Shown: positions 1 to 8,297, numbered from the stretch's first letter. The stretch is 64,000 nucleotides of DNA from Bacteroides sp. (GCA_014801785.1 JAAVDN010000009.1:1-64000); one strand, 5' to 3'. The notes: generated by a model from the sequence alone, not told the origin. Program-made: numbers and translations.

Positions 1-105
1 ACCATCGGAATAATCCCGCCATCCGTCGTAACACACGATGCTTCCAGTTGAAGGAGATTCAAACCCGTTGAGCCAATCCTCGCTTTTATAGTAGGTTTCG
101 TTCAT
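1..105 (-). CDS. Hypothetical protein, N-terminal part only
   Basis: This reading frame runs off the left edge; only about 35 residues are visible, starting MNETYYKSEDWLNG. An unusually good ribosome binding site (AGGAGGT) lies about 6 bases before the ATG, and the ATG overlaps the upstream gene's stop as ATGA, so the two genes are probably translationally coupled. It was not in the ORF track because it is cut by the window edge. Function unknown. Confidence 0.6.
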   Translation of the reverse strand, partial: MNETYYKSEDWLNGFESPSTGSIVCYDGWRDYSDG

Positions 106-359
106 CTTCCACCTCCTTTTCCGCATTTGCAGTCAGGGTCGTGGACGATGGATGCTCCGCCGTAGCCGTAACTATGCCTATCCCAAGATGATTTCTTGTA
201 GAATCGATAGCAAATATAGGAGTGGCCATGGAAATAGAGAATCTCCATCTGTTGACCGTCGGAAGGTATCTCGTTACCTTCTCGGTTGCTATACTTGAAG
301 CCGCAGAATATTATCACTGCGGCGAATGCCATTAGGGCGAGTTTTATCTTATTTTTCAT
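102..359 (-). CDS. Small membrane-anchored or exported hypothetical protein
   Basis: The 85-residue product begins with two lysines and a hydrophobic stretch (about residues 5-20) that looks like a signal anchor or signal peptide. The rest is polar and ends in a His/Cys-rich part (HGHSYI, HDPDCKC) that could bind a metal, although this is only inference. It is the last complete gene of the leftmost coupled run. No family was recognised. Confidence 0.65.
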   Translation of the reverse strand: MKNKIKLALMAFAAVIIFCGFKYSNREGNEIPSDGQQMEILYFHGHSYICYRFYKKSSWDRHSYGYGGASIVHDPDCKCGKGGGR

Positions 360-362
360 TCT

Positions 363-728
363 TCAATCGGTGTTATGGTTATTCTTAAATGTCAGCTTCA
401 TCAGACAGCCGAGGCATCCAAACTCTACTTCGTCATACCCCCTGCGTCTATACCATTCAAGCACCCAACGCGGAGTGTCGCGAGAATCCCATTCGAGATA
501 GACTGCATCAACTCCCGCTCTTCGGGCAAGTTCCTCAGCGGTGTTCATCAGTGCAGTGGCTGCTCCGCTCTTACGGCACTCTTCTTCCACCCACAGATTA
601 TGAATGCAGGCTTTCACTCCACCGTCCACATGTCCATCGGGATAGATGTCAAGCTGACAGTTTCCACACTCTGTTGTGAGGAGATATAGGGTGCGTGTGT
701 ACCACGTCTGTTTTTGTATCTGTATCAT
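363..728 (-). CDS. GNAT-family N-acetyltransferase
   Basis: The 121-residue product is a short GNAT domain. The acetyl-CoA binding loop is visible as VEEECRKSGAATAL (about residues 47-60; family pattern R/Q-x-x-G-x-G/A), followed by helix ELARRAG, a beta strand with acidic residues (VYLEWDS) and the C-terminal WYRRRGY segment usual in GNAT enzymes. Enzymes of this family transfer acetyl from acetyl-CoA to an amine; the substrate cannot be inferred here. It is shorter than typical GNATs (140-160 residues). It sits among unknown accessory genes. Confidence 0.8.
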   Translation of the reverse strand: MIQIQKQTWYTRTLYLLTTECGNCQLDIYPDGHVDGGVKACIHNLWVEEECRKSGAATALMNTAEELARRAGVDAVYLEWDSRDTPRWVLEWYRRRGYDEVEFGCLGCLMKLTFKNNHNTD

Positions 729-733
729 ATCTC

Positions 734-934
734 TCAGTCTTTAAGTTCTACGGCCTCGTCCTTCCATGACAACTCCCTGCCTATAAGTTTGGCTATTGAA
801 CCGGGAGGAAGTCCAATCGCGAAATGATTTCTTGATGCATAGTAACTGGAAGACCAATATCGGTCATCGCGTCTATAAGGTTTATATCTAAAAATCAACT
901 CTTGACCATCGGGGTCAACTGCTAAAAATGCCAT
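734..934 (-). CDS. Small hypothetical protein
   Basis: The 66-residue soluble product starts MAFLAVDPDGQELIF and ends with an LPPGSIAKLIGRELSWKDE segment. The overall look, a short beta-rich start and a final charged motif, resembles small accessory proteins widespread in Bacteroidales phages. Packed 5 bases from the GNAT gene. No function can be assigned. Confidence 0.6.
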   Translation of the reverse strand: MAFLAVDPDGQELIFRYKPYRRDDRYWSSSYYASRNHFAIGLPPGSIAKLIGRELSWKDEAVELKD

Positions 935-935
935 A

Positions 936-1313
936 TCACTTATCTTTAAGGTTAATGTCTCCGTTGTCTATCACCCAGCATAGGAGCTGGTAGAGCGCGT
1001 CTATGAGTTCAGGAGAGGAATTTTTACCGCAATCATCATTAGGAATGAATGTTTGTTTCCAAGAATGTATGTACTCCTTATCCCATTTGCCATATTGTGC
1101 AAAATACAGTTTATCTGTTGATATGATTGTCAGACATTGATGGTTTATCTCTTTCGGCAGGATTAAGAGGAGATCGGTAAGAGAGAATATTAACTTCTCT
1201 ACATAATGATTACCACTCTCATCAGCCACAACATCTATGTAGCTTGCCATCTTCGGGTCAACGCCCAATTCAATCAGGCATTGACTCTCTTCGGGGGTTA
1301 GTGTTGTCTTCAT
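936..1313 (-). CDS. Hypothetical protein
   Basis: The ATG at 1313 (MKTTLTPEESQCLIELGV) is preferred over the track's upstream start, because the preceding gene stops at 1315-1317, one base before it (TGA-T-ATG). The product of about 125 residues contains an FSLTDLLLILPKEI segment that I associate with small accessory proteins repeated in Bacteroidales mobile elements, followed by a C-terminal ELIDALYQLLCWVIDNG helix. Function unknown. Confidence 0.65.
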   Translation of the reverse strand: MKTTLTPEESQCLIELGVDPKMASYIDVVADESGNHYVEKLIFSLTDLLLILPKEINHQCLTIISTDKLYFAQYGKWDKEYIHSWKQTFIPNDDCGKNSSPELIDALYQLLCWVIDNGDINLKDK

Positions 1314-1314
1314 A

Positions 1315-1746
1315 TCAGTAGTTTGATGAATATTTGACTTCTGTCCCACTATCACCACCTATCGGGTTGGGGAATCCGTATTTCTCGGCGGTCGCCTTAA
1401 ACAAAGGAAGACCATATTGTGCATAGTCATCTTCATCCCAGTCTTCAAGACCTTCTTCAAGTATCTTATTCCATCTCAGCACCACTTCAAACATAAGGCT
1501 TGAGGATATACCTCGTTGGTCAAGGGCTTTCTCGAATCCGAACGCAACGTCTGATTCGAGTTGTATGAGGATATTTTCCCGCGTCCATTCTTTAGGTGCG
1601 GGCCATGAATGACCTTCGGACGGCTTCCACCCTATTTGCGAGGCTTGCTCTTCTGTAAGAAAATCAGAAAATCTCCTTCCGAATCTATCGTCAAGAAACA
1701 TTCTCCATTCCTCATAGTTGTTTAAAATTTCTTTTATTGTCTTCAT
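1315..1746 (-). CDS. Hypothetical acidic protein
   Basis: The start at 1746 (MKTIKEILNNYEEW) gives an ATGA overlap with the upstream gene and is preferred to the longer track ORF. The product of about 143 residues has a helical N-terminal part (DDRFGRRFSDFLTEEQASQIG) and an acidic stretch near the C terminus (LEDWDEDDYAQYG). No known domain was recognised. It belongs to a coupled run of small genes. Confidence 0.65.
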   Translation of the reverse strand: MKTIKEILNNYEEWRMFLDDRFGRRFSDFLTEEQASQIGWKPSEGHSWPAPKEWTRENILIQLESDVAFGFEKALDQRGISSSLMFEVVLRWNKILEEGLEDWDEDDYAQYGLPLFKATAEKYGFPNPIGGDSGTEVKYSSNY

Positions 1747-2009
1747 ATCTCTTCTTTTATGAATTGTTCTACTGGGATTTTTGCAGACACTCTCGATGGA
1801 TAATACGCTGTCTTTTCCCATTGGATTACACCTTTGGTACTTGTGTGAAGTTTTGAGTTTGCACGAGCACTTACGGGAATATAGCCATCGGTGAAATAAC
1901 TGAAAGCGTTACCTCCCGTAGTGTAGACCTTACCGTGCTTGCTCAGATTGACTTCTCCGGGCTTATAGTAAAGTCCTGTCGGGACGTGTTTGATTCTGTA
2001 TGGTTTCAT
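1743..2009 (-). CDS. Small basic hypothetical protein
   Basis: The 88-residue product begins MKPYRIKHVPTGLYYKPG, a pattern that recurs in small proteins of Bacteroidales phages. It overlaps both neighbours by ATGA. A purine-rich GAGGAAAAG precedes the ATG and may serve as ribosome binding site. No function is known. Confidence 0.65.
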   Translation of the reverse strand: MKPYRIKHVPTGLYYKPGEVNLSKHGKVYTTGGNAFSYFTDGYIPVSARANSKLHTSTKGVIQWEKTAYYPSRVSAKIPVEQFIKEEI

Positions 2010-2281
2010 TTCTTTTCCTCCTCAAAAAGACGTTCCCACATAAGTCGAAACGCTGGTTCATTTATAACGTGGTCTGCTTTAAGTGCATCATCCACAATTC
2101 CTTTCCATTCCTTTATTTTGCTTTTCGGAACGATGCAGTAGCCCTTCAAAAGAAAGGTCACAACTGATTCAAAATCTCCCTCAGCATTGCACATATCATC
2201 TTCTTTAAAAGGATAGTCCTCATCACCGAAAATATCTTCGGCATACTGCTCAGCGAGTTTCTTTATGTCTTCTACTTTCAT
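2006..2281 (-). CDS. Acidic hypothetical protein
   Basis: The 91-residue product is acidic at its N-terminal half (AEQYAEDIFGDEDYPFKEDD) and ends in a Glu/Lys run. It has no membrane segment and no recognised motif. ATGA coupling to the next gene suggests both are made together. Confidence 0.6.
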   Translation of the reverse strand: MKVEDIKKLAEQYAEDIFGDEDYPFKEDDMCNAEGDFESVVTFLLKGYCIVPKSKIKEWKGIVDDALKADHVINEPAFRLMWERLFEEEKK

Positions 2282-2293
2282 TGTTTTTCGGTT

Positions 2294-2743
2294 TTAGGGG
2301 TGAAGTCGGGGTATTTCACCAGTTATATCTCTCCAGATTTCCTCATCCGTTGGTCGGTCAGGATTGCACAAAATCCTTTCCTGAAACTCAGTCTGTTCTT
2401 TAAGAAGGTCGGAGGCCTTGATATTTGGGGTTGGCGTGAGTTTGATTTCAACGCAAAGTGGCTCAGAACCATATTGCACATCCGGGAATAAGTCCGGAGG
2501 CAATAAGTTAAAATTATCGGCCATACTGGGATAGCTATGAGTCAGCTTTAATTCGCCGGACAAACCTCGTGATACATATCCAAGCATAACGAAAGATGTT
2601 GGCTCATCTTTGGCCGGGAAAAGTGGACCACAATGTTTTTGAAAGTCCTGTTTCATAGCCTCAAACTCTTCTTTAGTATATGGATGGTTTTGTCTGAAAA
2701 GAAGCATACCATCATAGGGTTTGGGTTGAGTATTTTTAGCCAT
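2294..2743 (-). CDS. Hypothetical protein
   Basis: The ATG at 2743 (MAKNTQPKPYDGMLLF) is chosen because the upstream gene ends at 2736, giving an 8-base overlap, whereas the track start reaches far into that gene. The product of about 149 residues looks soluble, with many prolines and short beta-like segments. No domain was recognised. Confidence 0.6.
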   Translation of the reverse strand: MAKNTQPKPYDGMLLFRQNHPYTKEEFEAMKQDFQKHCGPLFPAKDEPTSFVMLGYVSRGLSGELKLTHSYPSMADNFNLLPPDLFPDVQYGSEPLCVEIKLTPTPNIKASDLLKEQTEFQERILCNPDRPTDEEIWRDITGEIPRLHP

Positions 2744-3248
2744 TGTTTGATACAATTTTGATAGGTGAAAACTGACAATGCGTTGGATTATATTTTTGCT
2801 CCAACACCTCTCCAATTTTACAAGGTATTGTACCATCAATTACCCCATCAAAAAACCTATAAAGTGCATGACATCCCTGGCTTGTTTCATCAGCTATCTC
2901 AATATATTGTATATTTTCACATACATCTGAATGATTATTTTGGGCTGCTCTATACATTCTTCGGAAGCGTTGTTCTTTGTCGCAGATGGTTTTACACTCA
3001 TCAAGAAGTATCAAACCATCTTTCAGGTCTTTGATAGCTTTATCTGATTTTATTGTTAAGTCATGTAAAACAGCATCATCCCCTTTTTCAATAATGAATT
3101 TTGTTAAGCAATTTGATGTCTTACGAAGTTCATATTGGGGTTGGCGTATAATAGCTCTATATGGAGCATTGTAAGAAGGATCCTCTGCCGGAGGCGTAAT
3201 GGTTAACTCTGTTTCAAAAACGCCGGTGGAATATATGATTTGTTTCAT
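2736..3248 (-). CDS. Hypothetical protein
   Basis: The 170-residue product begins MKQIIYSTGVFETELTITPP and has a helical middle (KAIKDLKDGLILLDECKTIC). Nothing identifies a function. The end overlaps the next start by 8 bases. Confidence 0.6.
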   Translation of the reverse strand: MKQIIYSTGVFETELTITPPAEDPSYNAPYRAIIRQPQYELRKTSNCLTKFIIEKGDDAVLHDLTIKSDKAIKDLKDGLILLDECKTICDKEQRFRRMYRAAQNNHSDVCENIQYIEIADETSQGCHALYRFFDGVIDGTIPCKIGEVLEQKYNPTHCQFSPIKIVSNNG

Positions 3249-3257
3249 GTCAGTACC

Positions 3258-3743
3258 TCATTTTTTAGTCCAGTTGAATATTCTTTTCACGATATTTCTA
3301 AAGAACTTAAATCTCTTTAGGCGTTTTTCAGATGCTTGGAGTTTTGGATTTGAAACATTTCCTTGCGCATCCAATATTTCATCAGACAAAACATAGTGGT
3401 ATCTAACACAATACGAGGTAATTTCCACCATATAATCTATATAAGCGAACACCCCTCCATCACCTGCATTTCCGAGAAAAATCTTATCACCACTTTTAAG
3501 GTCTCGATTTTCCCAATAATAGCCATGAACTCTATCGTCTGGATGAAAGGTAACAATATTATGTTCCCTATTTACCCAGCCGTCATTACACCAATATGCT
3601 TTTACGCCCAATTCCATCATTTTAGCGTGAAACGCATCACATTCAGCATAAAATTTCCTATCAGCTCTTATAATATCGTCGAGAACTGAGAGATCATGCA
3701 CAATAGTTGTTTGTCCGTATCGACCTCGTATTGTTACACTCAT
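3258..3743 (-). CDS. Hypothetical protein
   Basis: The 161-residue product has a helical N-terminal part, a middle beta-rich region (KSGDKIFLGNAGDGGVFAYI) and a very basic C-terminal tail (RLKRFKFFRNIVKRIF) that could contact nucleic acid or membrane. It starts with an ATGA overlap to the upstream gene. No family was recognised. Confidence 0.6.
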   Translation of the reverse strand: MSVTIRGRYGQTTIVHDLSVLDDIIRADRKFYAECDAFHAKMMELGVKAYWCNDGWVNREHNIVTFHPDDRVHGYYWENRDLKSGDKIFLGNAGDGGVFAYIDYMVEITSYCVRYHYVLSDEILDAQGNVSNPKLQASEKRLKRFKFFRNIVKRIFNWTKK

Positions 3744-4000
3744 ATCTTTTTCTGATGTTTGAGTCTGGTAATGGCATCCTTCTTAGAGAATGCCATTACC
3801 TTATGACCTTTGATTGAAAACTCGCGTAGTTGCCGGCTGTCAGTTACTTTTATTGGGGTCTTAGAAAACCCATTGCCGGAATCAGGAACAGGAATGGGAT
3901 AACGCTTACGCTGGCCGTACCGATAGTAATTATCGGCACTTTGAGCTTGTACCATAGCCGTCCCCATCATCGCTAAGAATAATTTGCTTCGACTATTCAT
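3740..4000 (-). CDS. Small hypothetical protein with possible signal segment
   Basis: The 86-residue product begins with a weakly hydrophobic MNSRSKLFLAMMGTAMVQA segment followed by a basic, proline-rich region and the C-terminal motif REFSIKGHKVMAFSKKDA. The C-terminal part looks like a small conserved module. An exported location is possible but not certain. Confidence 0.55.
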   Translation of the reverse strand: MNSRSKLFLAMMGTAMVQAQSADNYYRYGQRKRYPIPVPDSGNGFSKTPIKVTDSRQLREFSIKGHKVMAFSKKDAITRLKHQKKI

Positions 4001-4011
4001 TCGATATAGAG

Positions 4012-4260
4012 TTAAGCCGTAGCATAATATGCTTTCACAAATTTATCCATCTGCCGACGAGCCTCCGCCTTAGCTTCTTCCACAGAAGTGAAATAGTCCA
4101 TCGGCACTTCAACCTTATGGATGACTTTACGCACAAGACGCTTCAGAAAGCGTGTCCGACGCATATAAAATACCTCGCCCAGTACGACGAGTTCCATATA
4201 GTCGCCGGTGTTATGACAAACATAAGTTACATCTACGGAGGTTACAAGTTGTTTCTTCAT
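4012..4260 (-). CDS. Small basic hypothetical protein
   Basis: The 82-residue product has a basic centre (RRTRFLKRLVRKVIHK) and an amphipathic helix near the end (SVEEAKAEARRQMDKFV). It overlaps the upstream gene by ATGA. No function was recognised. Confidence 0.55.
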   Translation of the reverse strand: MKKQLVTSVDVTYVCHNTGDYMELVVLGEVFYMRRTRFLKRLVRKVIHKVEVPMDYFTSVEEAKAEARRQMDKFVKAYYATA

Positions 4261-4523
4261 TGTTCAGAGTAGTATTTACATGGCTTCTTACGAGCCGTTA
4301 TACGTTTATGAGTTTTGAAGCAATACATTGTCTTATCTTTCAGCACATCATAGTGCTTACAATGAGAGCAATGAGGTGTGAGGACAAGAGGAAGGGCCTT
4401 ATCATCTTCTGGAGTGGCATCTCTGATTTCAGTCCAGCCAATACCTACCCATTGAAGAACCTTGCCTCCCATCACGATACAATAATCTGCATCGACAATA
4501 CACTGAGGTGGATTTGCTGACAT
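4257..4523 (-). CDS. Small Cys-rich, probably zinc-binding protein
   Basis: The 88-residue product carries CSHC at about residues 52-55 and two further cysteines (YCFKTHK and CKYY) near the C terminus. This spacing would suit a small treble-clef or zinc-knuckle fold. DNA, RNA or protein binding is possible; nothing more specific can be said. Confidence 0.6.
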   Translation of the reverse strand: MSANPPQCIVDADYCIVMGGKVLQWVGIGWTEIRDATPEDDKALPLVLTPHCSHCKHYDVLKDKTMYCFKTHKRITARKKPCKYYSEQ

Positions 4524-4567
4524 TTTGATTTGCCCTCTCAGTCAAAAGATGTCAAAATACTTAACTT

Positions 4568-5383
4568 TCATTCTGATAGCCCTTCCACTCCCAATAAGTT
4601 TCGTGCAACTTGAATCTTGATGTTCTCGGAGGTGAGAAATTTCTTTCCCAGGGCACACTTACAACAGGGTTTTGCGTCTCTGAGATTATTGAAAATTTCA
4701 AGCATATAGTCATCATTGACATTGCCGAATGAAGGACAAAGATGAGACTCTGAGAGGTGTACGTTACCCTTATAATCCACACAAGGCTTGCACATCACTC
4801 CAGGTTGGCGATCCAAGCCAGCAAGCTTTCTGGTAGGGCTGGTTTGTTTGAACAGTAGATGACCACTCAGACAGGACATGTGGTAACGATTGCTGGCGAT
4901 CTCGGCCTGAGCCTCCTCATTGGTTTTAGCTCTCCCTAAGTCCTGCATACTCAGAATATCATGAGTATCAACCTTTACTTTGGGAATGGAACCTATTTCA
5001 TCTTTATACTTAATAATGAATGGAGCGTCCCTATACCATTTAGGATTGGTATAGACCTGCATAGCGACATAATGGTCAAGTTTTGCCAGCTTCTCCATTT
5101 CTTCTTTGCGCTCAGGAAACCATGTGCCGTTGGAAGCTACAGCAAAGCCTCCTATAGTTTTGCCGCTTTTGATGAAACGGTTTAGAGTCTCACAAAACTC
5201 ATAGAACTGGGGATGCTCACTCGGTTCTCCACCGGTTATGACGTAGGAGCTCACGCCCAAAAATCGGGCAAATCTTAGAGCGTTTTTGAAAGTGGCCATA
5301 TCCATGTGCTCACCCTGGGGATGTGAGCATTGCATACAATGGGAACAGCCCTCGTAGCATTTATTTGTTATCTGTATCAGCAT
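4568..5383 (-). CDS. Radical SAM protein with SPASM-like C-terminal cysteines
   Basis: The 271-residue product has the radical SAM cluster motif CYEGCSHC (C9, C13, C16), which binds a 4Fe-4S cluster and S-adenosylmethionine, and the GGEP motif at residues 51-54 that contacts SAM. A second cysteine set (C198, C201, C216, C240, C241, C243) resembles a SPASM or twitch domain holding an auxiliary cluster. Such enzymes often modify peptides or act as maturases. No precursor peptide is obvious beside it, so the substrate is open. It overlaps the downstream end of a short gene and precedes RNase HI in the same block. Confidence 0.85.
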   Translation of the reverse strand: MLIQITNKCYEGCSHCMQCSHPQGEHMDMATFKNALRFARFLGVSSYVITGGEPSEHPQFYEFCETLNRFIKSGKTIGGFAVASNGTWFPERKEEMEKLAKLDHYVAMQVYTNPKWYRDAPFIIKYKDEIGSIPKVKVDTHDILSMQDLGRAKTNEEAQAEIASNRYHMSCLSGHLLFKQTSPTRKLAGLDRQPGVMCKPCVDYKGNVHLSESHLCPSFGNVNDDYMLEIFNNLRDAKPCCKCALGKKFLTSENIKIQVARNLLGVEGLSE

Positions 5384-5576
5384 AGTCCTTTGCTATTAAA
5401 ACTGGTTGAACTTCAGGAATTGGTTTATCTGTGAGTTGAGGATTACTTTCAATTTGATCTGAGAGATCTTCATACTCCACATCAATTATTTCGCGTTCAG
5501 GCTGTCTTGGAAAACCAAATAATTGTTGGGTTGACAAGGCTCCTAAACCGTATAAGTCAATTATAGTTCTGCGCAT
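5361..5576 (-). CDS. Small hypothetical protein
   Basis: The ATG at 5576 (MRRTIIDLYGLGALSTQQLFGF) lies one base after the stop of the RNase H gene, the same TGA-T-ATG junction seen at 1313. The product of about 71 residues has an acidic, proline-containing C-terminal half. It overlaps the start of the radical SAM gene by 23 bases, so the two are probably co-translated; whether it is a partner or substrate is not known. Confidence 0.55.
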   Translation of the reverse strand: MRRTIIDLYGLGALSTQQLFGFPRQPEREIIDVEYEDLSDQIESNPQLTDKPIPEVQPVLIAKDYADTDNK

Positions 5577-5577
5577 A

Positions 5578-5973
5578 TCATTTATTACCGAAGTCAGCAG
5601 GAATCTCGCCCCATTGACGATTGTCCCATTTAACAATCTTGATTTCATCCACCCAGTAAGCCATTGCTCTCAGATATATCTCAGCTTTCATCAGTTTGGC
5701 ATTTCGCTTGCCGGAAGCAGTACGTTTGTTTCTGAACCAACTTATAGCGGTCGTACTGTCTGAGAAGATGACTTTCGGCTGGAAGTCATTGTCGATGATA
5801 TATTTGACAGCCTCAACTATTGCAAGGAACTCTCCGATATTTATGGTTTGATTGCCAAGGTCGGTATAGAAGAGTGTTTTACCAGTTTTCAGGTCCACAC
5901 CCTGAAACTCTGTTTTGCGATTCTTCATTGAGTGGGCTGCATCTACGGCAACACCCTCATTGAGACTAATCAT
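5578..5973 (-). CDS. rnhA: Ribonuclease HI
   Basis: The 131-residue product is a compact RNase HI domain. The four metal-binding acidic residues can be placed at D11 (VAVDAA), E48 (IGEFLAIVEA), D72 (FSDSTTAI) and D127 (PADFG). The family cuts the RNA strand of RNA:DNA hybrids. In a phage it may remove replication primers; because a reverse transcriptase is encoded 10 kb away on the same strand, a role in processing its RNA:DNA product is conceivable but unproven. An AAAGCAGT motif lies 20 bases before the ATG. Confidence 0.85.
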   Translation of the reverse strand: MISLNEGVAVDAAHSMKNRKTEFQGVDLKTGKTLFYTDLGNQTINIGEFLAIVEAVKYIIDNDFQPKVIFSDSTTAISWFRNKRTASGKRNAKLMKAEIYLRAMAYWVDEIKIVKWDNRQWGEIPADFGNK

Positions 5974-5998
5974 ATCAAGATAGTTATGTTACACTGCT

Positions 5999-6703
5999 TT
6001 AATCATTTAAGATGAAATCCGGGAAACGGAATTTCTTTCTTTGTGCTTTGGAGAGAGAAATATATATCTTTGCGTATTTCACCATTTCGGCTTGCTTCTC
6101 ATCCAGCATATCCATCGTGACAAAGGTGTTTGCCTGAAGGGTTCTGTGTCGTTTGCTCCATTGAAGCAATGCCACTCCGTCATTGACCGGGCCAAAGATG
6201 TGAACTTTGTCTCTAAATACCGATTTGGTTTCGATCCAAGTCATTGTCAGGTTACGCTTCATATAGATACCTATGACATCAATGATGTTCTTAGCCATAG
6301 TAAGTTGGCTCCTGGTTTGCCAGTCACACACCTTAAGAAAGCGTTCTTGGTAGCGTTGGAAAAAATGAGGATTGTATTTTATGGCTTGCTTACTTTCAGT
6401 ATAGAAAGCGATTGCTGCGACACCATTGCAGGTATTCATCAGTCCGATATGGAAAGATGACCAATCCCATTTTTTCGTTTTTCCGACACCGGTTTGAAAA
6501 TAAACCAATATCCCCAGATAGGAATTGCCACGAAATGAGTTAAATAATTTAGTCATTATGACTTGTGGCTGCTTGTGATGTTTCCATAGATACCGTGCCA
6601 CATAATCCGACTTATCAAAGCGCAGAGTCTTGACTTGAATGTCTGGAAGATCTAAACGATATTCATCCAGCAATTCATCACTTGACATTGTTTCTTCAAA
6701 CAT
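5999..6703 (-). CDS. Hypothetical protein
   Basis: The start at 6703 (MFEETMSSDELLDEY) overlaps the upstream gene by 8 bases and is preferred to the longer track ORF. The product of about 234 residues contains many aromatic and basic residues (KHHKQPQVIM, FFQRYQERFL) and ends FRFPDFILND. It could bind nucleic acid, but no family was recognised. Confidence 0.6.
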   Translation of the reverse strand: MFEETMSSDELLDEYRLDLPDIQVKTLRFDKSDYVARYLWKHHKQPQVIMTKLFNSFRGNSYLGILVYFQTGVGKTKKWDWSSFHIGLMNTCNGVAAIAFYTESKQAIKYNPHFFQRYQERFLKVCDWQTRSQLTMAKNIIDVIGIYMKRNLTMTWIETKSVFRDKVHIFGPVNDGVALLQWSKRHRTLQANTFVTMDMLDEKQAEMVKYAKIYISLSKAQRKKFRFPDFILND

Positions 6704-7190
6704 TGGATTGGGATTGTTCGTATAGCCTCTTGACCATACAAGCGTTATCAATAAAATCTTCTGCCACGCTCATCGCATTTTCAAGGTCATGCCGGCTACG
6801 GAGAATGTCTGCGATGGATTTAATATCATTTTTACGCTTCTCCTTGCTGGAGGGGTCATAAATATATTCCTTGTTACCGAATGTGACTCGTATTAGGAAT
6901 ATATTGTTGCGACAGATTGTCGCTATAGTTCCAGGGAACTTGATGATTGTTGCGGATTTGGCTATAAACCCTCCCTCGTTACGCATCGGTACCAGCGAAC
7001 AACTGTAAAGCGTATTAGGGATAATGTCTTTGAATATAGCTGTATCAACAAACACAATTTTCTTTTTACTCTCAGTTTCTCTACATCCTCTCCAACTTCC
7101 ATTGGATTTGACGACGAAACCATAGAGTTTATCTGCTACGTTATCAAGCCCTTTGTAGAACTTGATATTGGTTTTTATTCTTTGTGCCAT
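6696..7190 (-). CDS. Hypothetical protein
   Basis: The ATG at 7190 (MAQRIKTNIKFYK) is preferred; the track start is a TTG lying next to a transcription terminator. The product of about 164 residues has a beta-rich centre and resembles the downstream gene's basic style, but no domain was recognised. It is the first gene after the terminator at 7221-7257, so it probably begins its own transcription unit. Confidence 0.6.
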   Translation of the reverse strand: MAQRIKTNIKFYKGLDNVADKLYGFVVKSNGSWRGCRETESKKKIVFVDTAIFKDIIPNTLYSCSLVPMRNEGGFIAKSATIIKFPGTIATICRNNIFLIRVTFGNKEYIYDPSSKEKRKNDIKSIADILRSRHDLENAMSVAEDFIDNACMVKRLYEQSQSNV

Positions 7191-7220
7191 ATTATATTGC
7201 TGTTTATCAATTAGGGCATA

Positions 7221-7257
7221 CAAAAAGGCCCTGCACCGAGTAATAGTGCAGAGCCTT
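7221..7257 (-). terminator. Intrinsic terminator
   Basis: Read on the minus strand, a 12-base-pair stem with one mismatch (AAGGCTCTGCAC paired with GTGCAGGGCCTT) is followed by TTTTTG. It ends the unit containing 7302-7577. Confidence 0.75.
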
Positions 7258-7301
7258 CAGGAAGATTTATTAATAAACCTTAAATTTGTTGTCTATTTTG
7301 G

Positions 7302-7577
7302 TTAATAATCACTAACCTTGTCTTGAATTAGTTGAGCTACTGATGGGATGATGAATCTTCCAGAGGAGTCACGCTGTTGAATCAGTTGAAATGATTTACC
7401 AATCCCTAACTCCGGCATAGAGTCGGTTGTGGTAACATTTAGACCATCTGGATTAGATTCAACGATCAGGAACTCATCTTTTTTATCCGAGTCGTTATAG
7501 TGTCGGATGATGAGAATTTCATCATCCTGAACCCCTAAATATTGCCATACTTGCTGGATTTTGAATGTTATGTTCAT
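7302..7577 (-). CDS. Small hypothetical protein
   Basis: The 91-residue product looks like a small beta-rich domain (ILIIRHYNDSDKKDEFLIVE) with a short helix at the end. It is preceded by AAAGCAGT only 6 bases before the ATG. It ends just before an intrinsic terminator. Function unknown. Confidence 0.6.
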   Translation of the reverse strand: MNITFKIQQVWQYLGVQDDEILIIRHYNDSDKKDEFLIVESNPDGLNVTTTDSMPELGIGKSFQLIQQRDSSGRFIIPSVAQLIQDKVSDY

Positions 7578-7597
7578 ATCAAACTGCTTTTAATCAA

Positions 7598-7999
7598 TTA
7601 TAGTTCCAATGTATCTGCAAAACAGTTGGAACAAAAACCTTTTGTTCTGTTATACTGAGACTTGCCAATGCGTTTGCCGCACCTATTACAGAACAAGAGA
7701 GATTCATTCCTTCCATGAAGAATGTCTTTGAGATTTTGCTGACTGATATTGTATTCTCGTGACAACGCTCTCAGCACTTCAGGGAAGTTATAATTCTTGT
7801 CCTGATGTTCCAGCCAATGCAATCCGCTTGTCAGTCTTTCATAATCGGCCCTGATTAAGAGATTGCGAATGTATGTGGCATTGAGAAGCCTCTGAGCGTT
7901 AAGGCGATCCAATAATGCAATCTCAATGCCAAACATATCACTCGCTTTTTCAAGATCTTTTGGGCGAAGGGTAAATTGAACGGTATCGGCCAACCCCAT
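7598..7999 (-). CDS. Zinc-ribbon protein with helical N-terminal domain
   Basis: The 133-residue product has an N-terminal helical region with a helix-turn-helix-like segment (VLRALSREYNISQQNLKDIL, about residues 75-94) and a C-terminal zinc ribbon (CNRC at about 104-107 and CSNC at about 122-125). DNA binding is plausible. It could regulate phage genes, but no family was recognised. Confidence 0.6.
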   Translation of the reverse strand: MGLADTVQFTLRPKDLEKASDMFGIEIALLDRLNAQRLLNATYIRNLLIRADYERLTSGLHWLEHQDKNYNFPEVLRALSREYNISQQNLKDILHGRNESLLFCNRCGKRIGKSQYNRTKGFCSNCFADTLEL

Positions 8000-8000
8000 G

Positions 8001-8297
8001 TCAAACCTTCTTGAAAGAGATGGTCAGAACCACGTCATAATGCTCATCCTGCTTAATGGCGTCAAAAGCGTCTGCAAGCATATTGAGCATAACTCGGTTG
8101 CTGTCATCGTGCGACATATTCTTCCAGTCCAGCCCCATTTCATCAGAAATGGCCTTTGCGCTCTCATAATGAGGGCTATCTTCGGGAATTTCATTTACAT
8201 CGTAAGGAGCTTCTTCTCCGAATAAGAATTTAGATAACTGAAAGAAGTTTCCAATAGCTTTCTGGGATTGTTCAAGAACCTCTTTTTTAGTTGCCAT
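8001..8297 (-). CDS. Small acidic hypothetical protein
   Basis: The 98-residue product is helical and acidic (NEIPEDSPHYESAKAISDEMG) with a beta-like C terminus (YDVVLTISFKKV). The AAAGCAGT motif lies 22 bases upstream of its ATG. No domain was recognised. Confidence 0.6.
   Translation of the reverse strand: MATKKEVLEQSQKAIGNFFQLSKFLFGEEAPYDVNEIPEDSPHYESAKAISDEMGLDWKNMSHDDSNRVMLNMLADAFDAIKQDEHYDVVLTISFKKV

Noticed and set aside
2765-3034. Plus-strand ORFs in the left block
   Set aside because: All are antisense to tightly packed minus-strand genes and lack supporting signals.
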